Shown here: in pieces, positions 43,162-52,891 of the stretch
Position numbering within the stretch: the first letter of the stretch is position 1
Layout of the letters: each line of letters starts with the position of its first letter
DNA from: Mesorhizobium sp.
GTDB taxonomy: Bacteria > Pseudomonadota > Alphaproteobacteria > Rhizobiales > Rhizobiaceae
Direction of reading: 5' to 3'
Length of the DNA: 64,000 bases
NCBI GenBank assembly: GCA_004020365.1
Contig: SAQR01000017.1
Location: 43,261-107,260 of the forward strand
The notes under the pieces: generated by a model
Told to the model about the DNA's origin: nothing
What the model saw: the letters and a program-made list of their open reading frames with translations, nothing else
The model's database searches: none
Translations under genes and position numbers: made by a program

Positions 43162-45075
43162 ATGGACATGGGCAACAGGAAGACGCAGTTCAATATCTGG
43201 TACTGGATCGTCGCCTTCTTCGGGCTGATGATCTTCCAATATGTCTACACTGCCACCCAGCACGTCGCTCAGATTCCCTACAGCCAGTTTGAGACCCTGC
43301 TGCGTGACGGCAAGATCGCCGACGTGCAGGTTTCCGATCGCTTCATCCAGGGCCGCTTCAAGGTACCGCAGGACGGCAAGCCGCTATTCATTACCACGCG
43401 GGTCGAGCCGAATCTCGCGCGGCAACTGCAGGAACACGGTGTCACCGTCACTGGCCAGATCGAAAGCACTTTCCTGAGCGACCTGCTCTCCTGGATCGTC
43501 CCGATCCTCGTCTTCTTTGGCTTGTGGATGCTGCTGATGAGACGCATGGGCGGTGGCATGGGCGGTTTGATGCAGATCGGCAGGAGCAAGGCCAGGGTCT
43601 ATGTCGAGGCCAACACCGGCGTCAAATTCGACGACGTGGCGGGAGTCGATGAGGCCAAGGCCGAACTGCAGGAGATCGTGGACTTTTTGAAAAGCCCGCA
43701 GGAATACGGCCGTCTTGGCGGGCGCATGCCCAAGGGCGTGCTGCTGGTCGGACCGCCCGGCACCGGCAAGACATTGCTCGCGAAAGCCGTTGCAGGCGAG
43801 GCAAAAGTTCCGTTCTTCTCGATCTCGGGCTCGGAATTCGTCGAGATGTTCGTGGGCGTCGGCGCCGCCCGTGTGCGTGACCTGTTCGAGCAGGCACGCG
43901 ACAAAGCCCCGGCGATCATCTTCATCGACGAACTCGACGCGCTGGGCCGCGCCCGCGGTGCAGGCCCGATGATGGGCGGCCACGACGAAAAGGAGCAGAC
44001 TCTTAATCAACTCCTGGTTGAGCTCGACGGTTTCGATCCGCAGATTGGCGTCGTGCTGCTCGCCGCGACGAACCGCCCGGAAATCCTTGATCCGGCACTG
44101 CTTCGCGCCGGCCGTTTCGATCGGCAGGTGCTGGTGGATCGGCCGGACAAGCAAGGTCGCGTCCAGATCCTCCAGGTCCACATGAAGAAGGCCAAGCTGG
44201 CGGCGGATGTCGATGCCGAAAAAGTCGCCGCGCTGACGCCGGGTTTTACCGGCGCCGACCTTGCCAATCTGGTCAATGAGGCGACCCTGCTCGCCACGCG
44301 CCGGAGGGCCGATGTCGTCACGATGGACGATTTCAACAATGCGGTCGAGCGCATCGTGGCCGGGCTCGAGAAGCGCAACCGGCTGTTGAACCCGAGGGAA
44401 CGCGAGGTCGTCGCCTATCACGAAATGGGCCATGCGCTGGTCGCCATGGCGCTGCCCGGAGTGGACCCGGTGCACAAAGTATCGATCATCCCACGCGGCG
44501 TCGGCGCGTTGGGCTACACGATCCAGCGGCCGACCGAGGACCGATTCCTCATGACGCGAGAGGAACTGGAGAACAAGATGGCGGTGCTGCTCGGCGGCAG
44601 GGCGGCCGAGCAGATCGTGTTCGGGCATCTGTCGACGGGGGCCGCCGATGACCTGGCGAAAGTGACCGATATCGCCCGCGCCATGGTCACGCGCTACGGC
44701 ATGTCGGAAAAGCTCGGCCATGTGGCGCTGGAAAAGGACCAGCGCTCTTTCCTGAGCCCCAACCCACTCGCCGGCGGTCCGCGCGAGCATGATTACGGCG
44801 AGGCCACCGCCGAGGCTATCGACCAAGAAGTTCGCAGCATCGTCGATTCAGCTTTCGCGCGAACCGTCGGGCTCCTCACTGAGCGACGGGATCTGCTGGA
44901 AAAGACGGCGCGCAAACTGCTCGAAATCGAGACGCTCAGCGAGGCCGAGCTCGCATCGCTCGTCGGAAACGTCGCGGCACCGGATCGCGCGGAGGCGCCC
45001 GAACCGCAATCGGGGAAGCGACCGATACGACGAGGCAAGGCTGCGGCGACAAGTTTTTCGCGCCGGGCCGAGTGA
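43162..45075 (+). CDS. ftsH: ATP-dependent zinc metalloprotease FtsH
   Basis: 637 residues. Two membrane helices (12-31 and 107-126) flank a periplasmic domain. The AAA+ domain has Walker A GPPGTGKT at 197-204, Walker [12 protein letters not shown] near 251, the pore loop FVEMFVG, and the second region of homology [20 protein letters not shown]. The protease site is HEMGH at residues 420-424. FtsH degrades membrane and short-lived cytoplasmic proteins as a hexamer. GGAGGAGA six bases before ATG 43162 sets the start. The context (no tilS, folP or glmM beside it) is not the usual ftsH locus, so this is probably an accessory second copy. The last 30 residues are basic and divergent. Confidence 0.92.
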   Translation: MDMGNRKTQFNIWYWIVAFFGLMIFQYVYTATQHVAQIPYSQFETLLRDGKIADVQVSDRFIQGRFKVPQDGKPLFITTRVEPNLARQLQEHGVTVTGQIESTFLSDLLSWIVPILVFFGLWMLLMRRMGGGMGGLMQIGRSKARVYVEANTGVKFDDVAGVDEAKAELQEIVDFLKSPQEYGRLGGRMPKGVLLVGPPGTGKTLLAKAVAGEAKVPFFSISGSEFVEMFVGVGAARVRDLFEQARDKAPAIIFIDELDALGRARGAGPMMGGHDEKEQTLNQLLVELDGFDPQIGVVLLAATNRPEILDPALLRAGRFDRQVLVDRPDKQGRVQILQVHMKKAKLAADVDAEKVAALTPGFTGADLANLVNEATLLATRRRADVVTMDDFNNAVERIVAGLEKRNRLLNPREREVVAYHEMGHALVAMALPGVDPVHKVSIIPRGVGALGYTIQRPTEDRFLMTREELENKMAVLLGGRAAEQIVFGHLSTGAADDLAKVTDIARAMVTRYGMSEKLGHVALEKDQRSFLSPNPLAGGPREHDYGEATAEAIDQEVRSIVDSAFARTVGLLTERRDLLEKTARKLLEIETLSEAELASLVGNVAAPDRAEAPEPQSGKRPIRRGKAAATSFSRRAE

Positions 45076-45302
45076 CGCCGGACGCGGGGAGCCGCACCTG
45101 GGCAAAACCGCTGGGGCCGTTGCCCGCGCAGCCGCGGGAAAGGCGCGGGTCTCCCTGCGCCGCACCACCTTGTCGAAGCCAACACAGGCGGCGACGTAAG
45201 CCGCTCGCGGACCGGCGACCGCTTGAACGGTAGATCCCGGCACACGGCCTCTCGCGCGCGCCAGGCCGGCGTGCGGGTGGCGGTGAATCCGCGCCGTGCC
45301 GG

Positions 45303-45332
45303 TTGACCGGCTTATTCAGTAAAGGCTAATAA
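45303..45332 (+). promoter_or_regulatory. Possible sigma-70 promoter of the glycan locus
   Basis: TTGACC (45303-45308), an 18-base spacer and TAATAA (45327-45332) about 200 bp before the first glycosyltransferase. The region 45076-45536 holds no gene; it also has a small CCCGCG/CGCGGG hairpin at 45124-45139. Confidence 0.35.
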
Positions 45333-45536
45333 GGCAGCGTTACGCGACCGCCCCTTGTGTCTGTTTTTCGGATTTGACGTTGCTTCGTCACCCTCCGAAT
45401 CCCGTCAGCTTCGATAGGCCAGGCTGAATGACCGACCTCATTTGCCTCGAATTCGCTCCGATCATCGAAGAGCGGTGCTGATTGCAATGCTGGCGCCATC
45501 CGTTTACCAACTCCTGCAGACAAAACGAAGACTCGT

Positions 45537-46529
45537 ATGATCCAGGACAATGCCAGGGTCGGCGTCGTGGTGCCGATGTTCAATGCCGAGCGCACGATTC
45601 GCGCCACCTTGACCAGCATATGCCAGCAGGACCATCAGGCGCTGGACATTGTCGTGGTGGATGACGGGTCGACGGACAAGTCCGCCTCGATCGTCGCCTC
45701 CTGTGCTGAGAAAGACCGGCGCATACGCCTGATGAGGCAGCCGAACGCCGGTGTTGCGCACGCCCGCAACAGCGGTGCGGCCTCTACCGATGCCGAGTTT
45801 CTGGCGTTTGTCGACGCTGATGATCTCTGGGCCCCTTCCAAGATCGCACTGCAACTGCGCGCCCTGCAGGAAGGCGGTTCTTCCGCGGGCCTGGCATATT
45901 GCTGGTTTGCGCAAATCGACGAGAACGGCCGGGTATTCTCACTATACCGACCCGATGCCGATGGCCGCGTTCTGCAACAGATGTGCAGAATGAATTTTGT
46001 CGGCAACGGAAGTTCGATGCTGCTGCGTCGCTCCGCATTCGAGCGGGCGGGACAATTCGATCCTTCCCTGAGGGTCAGAAATGCACAAGGCTGCGAGGAC
46101 CTTCTCATGTGCCTCAGGATAGCGGAAAGTTATGAATTCCGTGTCGTGCCTCAGCACCTGGTGGGCTATCGGATGACGAACGTCAACATGTCGAGCGATG
46201 TCATGCAGATGCTTCGTTCATGTGAAATCGTCCTTGCCGAGTATCGTGAAAAATATCCGCAATTCGGCAGCGATCTCGATGCGCATCTGGTCGATATGAT
46301 CCATTGGCTTGCCATCAGAGCCTTGGTCGGCGGACGGCTGTTCGCAGCCGGCGACCTGCTGAAGAGATACTTCGTCCTGGAACCGCGCACGGCAATTTCC
46401 CGCCTGCCCAACATGATCGACATGTACTGCCGGGCCAGGCTGGTTCCTCACTGGATGAAGGTTGGAGTGAAACGGATGCGCAACAAGAACGCCGAGTTCC
46501 GTCCGCTTTATGAAGAGACCAGCTGGTGA
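45537..46529 (+). CDS. Family 2 glycosyltransferase
   Basis: 330 residues, cytoplasmic or membrane-associated. The GT-A fold shows VVVPMFNAERTIRATLTSIC, VVVDDGSTDKSASIV, NAGVAHARNSGAASTDAEFL and AFVDADDLW with the metal-binding DAD. The acceptor part has LRRSAFERAGQFDPSLRVRN and QGCEDLLMCLRIAESYEFRV, containing the ED pair. It shares its whole length with the convergent glycosyltransferase at 46671-47807, so the two look like an old duplication. It adds a sugar to a growing surface polysaccharide; donor and acceptor are unknown. Confidence 0.88.
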   Translation: MIQDNARVGVVVPMFNAERTIRATLTSICQQDHQALDIVVVDDGSTDKSASIVASCAEKDRRIRLMRQPNAGVAHARNSGAASTDAEFLAFVDADDLWAPSKIALQLRALQEGGSSAGLAYCWFAQIDENGRVFSLYRPDADGRVLQQMCRMNFVGNGSSMLLRRSAFERAGQFDPSLRVRNAQGCEDLLMCLRIAESYEFRVVPQHLVGYRMTNVNMSSDVMQMLRSCEIVLAEYREKYPQFGSDLDAHLVDMIHWLAIRALVGGRLFAAGDLLKRYFVLEPRTAISRLPNMIDMYCRARLVPHWMKVGVKRMRNKNAEFRPLYEETSW

Positions 46530-46670
46530 ATGTGGGCGCGTTTCTGTTTCTGTTCGCGCGCTTGCGGCGCCTCATCCGCTTGGCGGCAGCGCCTGCATAG
46601 GCCGGGCCGACCATCGTCGGACTTGGTCTGGCTGCGGCGGTTCTCGAAGGTCGCACCTCGTGCTTAAGAC

Positions 46671-47807
46671 CTAAGCGCCGTCTTCGACGAGAGCGGACGG
46701 ATCAATACTCCTCGGACCCGACGCGCGAAGCTGGCGCGGCGTCGGCGCCTTGAGGGCCACCTGGACCCGCCTTCGAAGCCACTCCGGAGGAAATGGCTGG
46801 CAGATGAAGGTCGGATCGGCGTCGAAGAAACGCTCGGAGGTACAGATGGAATGCGGTGAAGTCGGAACCATGCGCTGTTCAACGGCAGGCATTCTTGGCA
46901 CAAAGCGACACAGCCTCCGCCACAGGCGTTGTGCGGACGGCTTTGCGAAGACATGAAACAGCGCGGCCGGATCGATCCGTGTTGCGTGGACAAGCGGAGC
47001 GATGGCCGCGCCTGGCGACGTGCGGGCGGCTTCGCTGCCATAATACGCTGAGGCCACGCCATCGGACCAACGAAACAAGAAAGACGCTAGCCTGGGATGT
47101 CGCGTGCGGACTGTTTCAAGGACGAGCCGGTGCGATGTCAGCATGATGATATAGCTGGTCGACATTGAAGATAGTGATCGCCGGTAACCAATCAGATACT
47201 CGGGAACGACATCATAATCGCAGATCGCGGCAATGTTGAGCTGCATCTGCAAGTCTTCGGCTCCTTGGGCGCCTGCGGCTCTGAGCGACGGGTCGTATCC
47301 CCCAGTTGCCGTAAGAACTGATCGCCTGATTAGCGGTGAACTTGCATTGCCGATAAAATTCTCAACCAGCAGCCAGTTGTGGACGTCCCCGCGAGCGAGA
47401 GTTGGCGGGGAGCATTCGATCACCCAATCATCATCATCGATGACCCGATACCATGCGTAGACAAGGCCAAGAGACGGCCGCGACTGAAAGAGGCTGTGCT
47501 GCTTTTCCAGCTTTGTCGGGTGCCACACATCATCCGCATCAAGTGGCGCTATAAATTCACCCTTCGCCGCATGAATTGCCAGGTTTCTGGCGACAGCAAC
47601 CCCTTGGTTCTGCTGTCTCAGAAGGGAAATACGCGGATCACTGGTTGCAAATGCCTCGACGATCTCAGCGGTCCGGTCGGTCGACCCGTCATCGACCACT
47701 ATGATCTCCAGCTGTTTGAAAGTTTGCGAGGCGGCCGACTGAAGGGTGTGTCGGATGGTCTTTTCCGCGTTGTAGGCAGGAATGATGACGGAAACTGCGG
47801 GTTGCAT
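46671..47807 (-). CDS. Family 2 glycosyltransferase
   Basis: 378 residues. GT-A motifs: VSVIIPAYNAEKTIRHTLQS, IIVVDDGSTDRTAEIV, QGVAVARNLAIHAAKGEFIA, and PLDADDVWHPTK. The acceptor side has YDPSLRAAGAQGAEDLQMQL, close to the paralogue on the other strand. The frame is open to 47909; ATG 47807 is chosen because the domain begins there, though ATG 47876 cannot be ruled out. It converges with 45537-46529. A short peptide-like open frame after the paralogue stop (VNVGAFLFLFARLRRLIRL) is ignored. Confidence 0.85.
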   Translation of the reverse strand: MQPAVSVIIPAYNAEKTIRHTLQSAASQTFKQLEIIVVDDGSTDRTAEIVEAFATSDPRISLLRQQNQGVAVARNLAIHAAKGEFIAPLDADDVWHPTKLEKQHSLFQSRPSLGLVYAWYRVIDDDDWVIECSPPTLARGDVHNWLLVENFIGNASSPLIRRSVLTATGGYDPSLRAAGAQGAEDLQMQLNIAAICDYDVVPEYLIGYRRSLSSMSTSYIIMLTSHRLVLETVRTRHPRLASFLFRWSDGVASAYYGSEAARTSPGAAIAPLVHATRIDPAALFHVFAKPSAQRLWRRLCRFVPRMPAVEQRMVPTSPHSICTSERFFDADPTFICQPFPPEWLRRRVQVALKAPTPRQLRASGPRSIDPSALVEDGA

Positions 47808-48176
47808 ATCGAAAAAAAGCCTGCTTGATGAAGGATGAAAGAAAGACGGGAGCGCCACCGGCCCAAATACTAGCATGCTCGAACGGGAGAGTATCAAGCC
47901 GCCTGTCACTACCGGCTACTTCAACGTCTGAGAATTCGCCCGGTCATTCGCACTTACGGCGGCGACATGTGCTAATATGCTGGTTTCAATCCGCCGAAAC
48001 TCGTGGATGCCTTCATGCTTCCTTTCATTTCGCTCACATCCGTGCCCGTGGCCTCATGGGCTTATTGCCATCAGCTATATGCTTGAACACCCACATGTAT
48101 CGCGCTTCTGCCGATCTGGATGGCATCCGCGATCGGACATGAGCGCGGTTTTTACGGTTCCTGCGGCGGGAGACCG
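47808..48176. other. Divergent intergenic region of the glycan locus
   Basis: About 370 bp between a minus-strand glycosyltransferase and the plus-strand deacetylase. Lower GC than the flanks around 47930-48070. It presumably carries the promoter of the deacetylase/exporter operon; no specific box is convincing. Confidence 0.4.
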
Positions 48177-49148
48177 ATGGTGATCCCGCGAGTTCTCCTG
48201 CAGCTTGGTCGGCTGGTGCGGCGTCGACGTCTGCGCCGTGCTCCCATCATCCTGATGTACCATCGCGTTGCAGATATCGCCGTCGATCCGTGGAGCCTGG
48301 CCGTCCATCCGGCGAGGTTCGACGAACAAATCGAAGCGCTGACGCGGAGCCGGCGGGTGGTGCATTTGCATGAGCTGTTTGATGTCATCGCACAGGGAAA
48401 GCCAGGCAAACCGCTTGCGGTTGTCACGTTTGACGACGGCTATCACGACGTCTACAGCAACGCTCGCCCGATCCTGCAGCGTCACGACTGCCCGATGACG
48501 CTGTTTGTTGCGACGGGAGCAATCGGAAGCGGCAGAGAATTCTGGTGGGATGCGCTCACGCGCATATGTCTTGAGACGCCTGAACTGCCTGACCAACTCG
48601 ACATCACGATCGAGGGAGGCAGGCATCACTGGCATATCCCGAAGATGGTGGATCAGGCCGGCCGTGACAAAGTCTACCGGGAGGTGTGGTCGGCGCTCCG
48701 AACGCTGCCGTATGAGCGACAGAACGCACACGTCGAAGACATTGCGAAATGGGCGGGCGTTGGTCTCGACGCCAGGCCAGAGCACTGTATTATGACTACC
48801 GCGGAGGTTGGTGACATCAGTGACGACCTGATCACGATCGGCGGCCATACGGTCAGTCATCCCACGCTTCCGGCCCATTCCTTCGCGACCCAGCTTCGCG
48901 AGATCGTCGACGGCCGTTCGGCCTGTGAGCAAATGACCGGAAAACCCGTCCTCTCTTTTGCATATCCATTTGGAGACCATGACGCTCTGTCGGTATCTGC
49001 CGTCAAGGAAGCGGGATTTGAGTTCGCATGCACGACGCGCGCCGGGTACGTTGCGCCCGAGGCAGACGTGCTGCGTCTACCTCGATTGTATGCCGGCGAC
49101 TGGTCAGGGGATGAATTGTTGCGAAAAATCGAGGATCATCTGCTCTGA
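48177..49148 (+). CDS. Polysaccharide deacetylase (NodB-homology domain)
   Basis: 323 residues. NodB-homology motifs: catalytic base and metal Asp in AVVTFDDGYHDVYSNARPIL, metal histidines in TIGGHTVSHPTLPAHSF, and LSFAYPFGDHDALSV. It is a carbohydrate esterase family 4 enzyme that removes N-acetyl groups from a glycan. It is not NodB: no other nod genes are near, and its length and N terminus differ. It lacks a signal peptide, so it may act in the cytoplasm on lipid-linked intermediates. It overlaps the exporter permease gene by one base, forming an operon. GGGAGA precedes ATG 48177. Confidence 0.85.
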   Translation: MVIPRVLLQLGRLVRRRRLRRAPIILMYHRVADIAVDPWSLAVHPARFDEQIEALTRSRRVVHLHELFDVIAQGKPGKPLAVVTFDDGYHDVYSNARPILQRHDCPMTLFVATGAIGSGREFWWDALTRICLETPELPDQLDITIEGGRHHWHIPKMVDQAGRDKVYREVWSALRTLPYERQNAHVEDIAKWAGVGLDARPEHCIMTTAEVGDISDDLITIGGHTVSHPTLPAHSFATQLREIVDGRSACEQMTGKPVLSFAYPFGDHDALSVSAVKEAGFEFACTTRAGYVAPEADVLRLPRLYAGDWSGDELLRKIEDHLL

Positions 49149-49993
49149 TGAACGCGCAGCAGACTACCATTATCACCCCTCGACGCGGCTGGTTTGACCT
49201 CGATTTCTGGCACCTGTGGCGCTATCGCGATCTGCTGCTGCTGTTCGCGATGCGCGACATCAAAGTCCGCTACAAGCAGACCTTGCTTGGTCCGGCTTGG
49301 CTGATCCTGCAGCCCCTCGCGCTTACCGCAGCCTTGACCACCGTCATCAGCGGTATCGCGGGCATTTCAACCGGTGGCCATCCGGCGCCAATCTTTTATC
49401 TGACAGCGCTGGTGCTGTGGTCGTATTTTTCCCAAGTCGTCTCCACCGCGAGCCAAGTCTTCATTGCTAACGGTCATCTCTTCAGCAAGATCTACTTCCC
49501 GCGACTCGTCGTTCCCGTGTCGTCGCTGCTGTCGAACGGTGTGGCCCTGGCGATCCAGCTTGGCGTCGCATTTGCCTTCTTGCTCTGGTACCAGCTGACA
49601 GGAAAAGTGGACGGGTTGTCGTGGCGCCTCGCGTTCTTTCCGCTGGTGATCATCCAGGTCGCGGCCTTCTCGTTGGCTGTTGGACTTTGTCTAGGGGCGT
49701 CAACCGCGAAGTACCGCGATACAGCTCATATGACTCCGTTCTTGATTCAGATCTGGCTGTTCGTGACGCCGATCATCTTTCCTTTTTCGGCTATTCCCGA
49801 GCAGTACCGGACGCTGACCGGATTTCTGAATCCGCTCGCTGTCATAATTGATGAAGGGCGCTGGTGCTTCTTCGGCACCTCGGCAGTCGGTGCGCCACAA
49901 ATCGCTGCAGCGCTTGTCACGACCGCGGTCGTGCTGTTCATCGGCGTCGTGATCTTTCAACGCGTCGAACGAACGGCCATGGACATGCTGTGA
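49148..49993 (+). CDS. wzm: Polysaccharide ABC exporter permease (Wzm-like)
   Basis: 281 residues with six membrane helices, ABC-2 type. Typical features are DLLLLFAMRDIKVRYKQTLL (amphipathic coupling helix), GPAWLILQPLALTAALTTVI, ATPase-facing ANGHLFSKIYFPRLVVP, and YRTLTGFLNPLAVIIDEGRW. With the Wzt-like ATPase at 52892 it should export a completed undecaprenyl-linked polysaccharide across the inner membrane. The permease and ATPase genes are separated by two glycosyltransferases, not adjacent as usual, but all five are on the same strand. Confidence 0.87.
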   Translation: MNAQQTTIITPRRGWFDLDFWHLWRYRDLLLLFAMRDIKVRYKQTLLGPAWLILQPLALTAALTTVISGIAGISTGGHPAPIFYLTALVLWSYFSQVVSTASQVFIANGHLFSKIYFPRLVVPVSSLLSNGVALAIQLGVAFAFLLWYQLTGKVDGLSWRLAFFPLVIIQVAAFSLAVGLCLGASTAKYRDTAHMTPFLIQIWLFVTPIIFPFSAIPEQYRTLTGFLNPLAVIIDEGRWCFFGTSAVGAPQIAAALVTTAVVLFIGVVIFQRVERTAMDML

Positions 49994-50081
49994 AGAGAAA
50001 TGACAACCCTCGCGGCCCCGTAGAGAGTGAAGGTCGCCCTTCGTCCGCTGCCGCGCATTCTGCACAATAGGCACGACGCCG

Positions 50082-51032
50082 ATGCCATTGATCTCCGTCA
50101 TCACGCCTTTCCTCAATGTCGAGCGGTTTCTTCCGGACGCGATCGAAAGCGTGCGCGCGCAAACCTTCACCGACTGGGAAATGCTTCTCATTGACGACGG
50201 ATCTTTCGACGGCAGCATTGCAATCGCGGTGGCTGCAGCAACCGCCGATCCGCGAATCCGTTTCATTCGATCGAACGGCCAGCGTCGCGGCGCCGCCGCG
50301 GCGCGCAATGCCGGAATCGCGGCCGCGTCGGGCATGTTCTTCACGTTCCTGGATGGCGACGATATATTTGAGCCGGAAAAATTCGAGACGGAACTTGCGA
50401 TCTTTGATGCGCATCCTCGCGCCAAGGTCCTTTACGGACCGACCCTGTGGTGGTTCCCCGAAGAGCCGCACAGGAACTGGACCGACTCGATGCCCCGCCA
50501 ATCGGACCGTCTGCACATGCCGCCCGACCTGCTCGACCAGGTCATCGTGCGCCAGCGGGCTCATGTGCCGTGCATCTGCTCGATCATGGTTCGCCGCGAA
50601 GCTTTGGTAGCGGTGGGCGGCTTCGATGAGGCGTTCGAGCTCTACGAAGACCAGACCCTTCTAGTGAAGCTGCTGTTGCGCTATCCGGCATTCGTGACAT
50701 CCACGCCCACCGGCCGATACAGGCAGCACCTCGATTCGACATCGGCCAAGGCGACTGCTTCCGGCGTCTACGATCGACTGCGCCCGCATGCTGCTCGCAT
50801 TGGCTTCCTCGAATGGGTTGAGATGCATGCGTCGGCCTCGGGATTGATGACACCGAAGTTGCAGCGGGCGCTCCGCTTCGCATTTGCGCGCTATCCCGCC
50901 CAGCGTCGGCCCCTGACACTTCGCGATAGATTTGACCTCGCCATCGAAGCCGGACGCCGGTTCGCTCGGCGGCTGACGCCACGTCGCATCCTGTCGAAGG
51001 TGTTCAGGCTGCTGACGAGAGCACGGAGGTAG
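50082..51032 (+). CDS. Family 2 glycosyltransferase
   Basis: 316 residues. PLISVITPFLNVERFLPDAI opens the GT-A domain; then MLLIDDGSFDGSIAI, AAAARNAGIAAASG and FTFLDGDDIFEPEKFE with the DGD metal site. The acceptor part includes ICSIMVRREALVAVGGFDEA and ELYEDQTLLVKLLLRY, with a catalytic-base ED pair. A basic C-terminal helix (GRRFARRLTPRRILSKVFRL) suggests membrane association. It is part of the glycan operon between the exporter permease and ATPase. Confidence 0.88.
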   Translation: MPLISVITPFLNVERFLPDAIESVRAQTFTDWEMLLIDDGSFDGSIAIAVAAATADPRIRFIRSNGQRRGAAAARNAGIAAASGMFFTFLDGDDIFEPEKFETELAIFDAHPRAKVLYGPTLWWFPEEPHRNWTDSMPRQSDRLHMPPDLLDQVIVRQRAHVPCICSIMVRREALVAVGGFDEAFELYEDQTLLVKLLLRYPAFVTSTPTGRYRQHLDSTSAKATASGVYDRLRPHAARIGFLEWVEMHASASGLMTPKLQRALRFAFARYPAQRRPLTLRDRFDLAIEAGRRFARRLTPRRILSKVFRLLTRARR

Positions 51033-51257
51033 TGGTCGGGACCGGTGGCGCGGATTGGATCGCGACCGAGCCTGAGGTTTCTGATACTAACGATACCGTT
51101 CTACGTGAATGACAAGTCGCATCGCCACGCTGGGGGCGACGTGCTAAAATTGATGAGTGCCAAAATTCTGTTTGTGAGGCTCAAGGTCGCGTTCGATTTC
51201 TGGCAACGAACACCAGCCGTTGCCTCTCTGCGAAGCTAAGGAGAATTTGGCTGTTTC

Positions 51258-52886
51258 ATGATCGCAGTCGTCATAACAACTTACAACCATACTCGCTTTC
51301 TCGAGGACGCCATTCAGAGCTGTCTTCGTCAAAGCCGGCCGATGGATGAAATTATTGTCGTCGACGACGGATCCACCGACAATCCGGCATCGGTTGTCGA
51401 GCGTCATCCAGGCGTGCGCCTGATCAGGCAGGACAATTCCGGGCTCGCGTCCGCCCGAAATACCGGACTGGCGGCTTCCAGATCCGATTACATCACCTTT
51501 CTGGACGCGGATGATCGTCTCCTTCCGAATGCCATGGAGACGGGCGTGCGAGTGCTGGTTGCGCATCCAGATGCGGTTTTCGCTTACGGAGCTCATCGCT
51601 TCATCAATGGAAGAGGTGCGATCGAGTCAGACAAGCATCACATCGCGCTTGTTGAAGATCCTTATCTTCAGCTACTGCGGACGGGAAACTTCATTGCGAT
51701 GCATGCGACCGTGGTTTATCGGCGGGAGAGGCTCGCGGCCATGGGCGGGTTCGACGTTTCAATGCGGTCCTGCGAAGACTATGAGCTATTCTTGCGAATC
51801 GCCCGGCGCGGTTCGATCGTAACGCACGACGATGTCGTCGCCGAGTATCGCATGCACCGCGACAACATGTCTAAGAATCGATCGATGATGCTCGCTGCAG
51901 CATTGTCGGTGCTTGACAAGCAGTTGGCAGGTCCGGTTGACGACGATGTGCGTCTTGCAGTCCGCGATGGTAGGCGGTTCTGGAAGACCTATTATACCGG
52001 AGAGGTGACTACTGATGCCTTGCGCGCGATCCGCGCCGAACCCGCCAAAGCGATGCGCATGCTGCGGCAGGCTTTGCAGATGTCGCCGCCGATCACGCTG
52101 CAAACGGCGGCATTTAAGATAACACGCAAGGTCGGCAGGCATCTGCAACGGCTGCTCGGAGCTTCCGGCGCCGATTGGCGGGCTCCGCGCGTCGGTTCGG
52201 TGCGGTTTGGGGATTTCGCACGCACGATGCCGATGAGCCACTCATTTGGATATGATCGCGGCAAGCCAATAGATCGGTATTATATCGAGAATTTCCTACA
52301 ATTGAATGCGGCCGACATACATGGCCGTGTGCTGGAAATCGGCGACAACAGCTACACGATGCATTTTGGCGGTGCTCATGTCGTCAAGAGCGACGTGCTG
52401 CATGTTGATCCCGATGATCCAAACGCGACCATCATAGGCGACCTGTCGCAGCCCGGGGTGCTGCCGTCAAACGCCTTCGACTGCATCATCCTCACGCAAA
52501 CACTTCATCTGATCTTCGACATGTCGGCCGCGGTCGCTGCACTGGCCGAAGCGCTCAAGCCCGGGGGCGTGCTGCTGCTAACTGTTCCTGGCATCACCCC
52601 GGTCGATCGCGGCGAGTGGGGCAGCACGTGGTTCTGGTCATTGACGCAGGCGGCGTTGGCGAAGTTGCTTGCGAAATCCTTCAGCACGGCGGACATGGCG
52701 CTCGAAACCCACGGCAACGTCTTTGCGGCAGTCTGTTTTCTCCAGGGACTCGCCAAGGAAGAAGTTTCTGACCAGAAGCTCGACGTCCGGGATAACGCCT
52801 ATCCTATCGTTGTCACGGCGCGCGTCGTGAAGGACGGGCTGACCGCGGATCAACCCGGCAGTCGAACCGCAAATGTTACCGCTTGA
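51258..52886 (+). CDS. Glycosyltransferase - methyltransferase fusion
   Basis: 542 residues. Residues 1-290 are a family 2 glycosyltransferase (VVITTYNHTRFLEDAIQSCL, IVVDDGSTDN, YITFLDADDRLLPN, and CEDYELFLRIARRGSIV). Residues about 340-510 are a class I methyltransferase (YYIENFLQLNAADIHGRVLE with EIGD as motif I, FDCIILTQTLHLIFDMSAAV, LKPGGVLLLTVPGITPVDRG). One protein would add a sugar and then methylate it or the chain end. In ABC-exported O-polysaccharides, terminal methylation caps the chain and is recognised by Wzt. AAGGAG upstream is about 14 bases from the ATG, longer than ideal. Confidence 0.87.
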   Translation: MIAVVITTYNHTRFLEDAIQSCLRQSRPMDEIIVVDDGSTDNPASVVERHPGVRLIRQDNSGLASARNTGLAASRSDYITFLDADDRLLPNAMETGVRVLVAHPDAVFAYGAHRFINGRGAIESDKHHIALVEDPYLQLLRTGNFIAMHATVVYRRERLAAMGGFDVSMRSCEDYELFLRIARRGSIVTHDDVVAEYRMHRDNMSKNRSMMLAAALSVLDKQLAGPVDDDVRLAVRDGRRFWKTYYTGEVTTDALRAIRAEPAKAMRMLRQALQMSPPITLQTAAFKITRKVGRHLQRLLGASGADWRAPRVGSVRFGDFARTMPMSHSFGYDRGKPIDRYYIENFLQLNAADIHGRVLEIGDNSYTMHFGGAHVVKSDVLHVDPDDPNATIIGDLSQPGVLPSNAFDCIILTQTLHLIFDMSAAVAALAEALKPGGVLLLTVPGITPVDRGEWGSTWFWSLTQAALAKLLAKSFSTADMALETHGNVFAAVCFLQGLAKEEVSDQKLDVRDNAYPIVVTARVVKDGLTADQPGSRTANVTA

Positions 52887-52891
52887 GATCG

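Noticed and set aside
43384-44826. A 480-codon open frame antisense to ftsH.
   Set aside because: High-GC codon bias of the real gene opens the opposite frame; the product is histidine/arginine-rich, with no recognisable fold, while FtsH motifs are complete on the plus strand.
45124-45139. CCCGCG/CGCGGG hairpin after ftsH as a terminator.
   Set aside because: Only 6 bp in very GC-rich DNA and without a T-run; easily due to chance.
48177-49148. Possible nodB of a nodulation cluster.
   Set aside because: NodB-homology motifs are shared by all CE4 deacetylases; there are no nodA, nodC or nod-box sequences, and the neighbours are polysaccharide genes.
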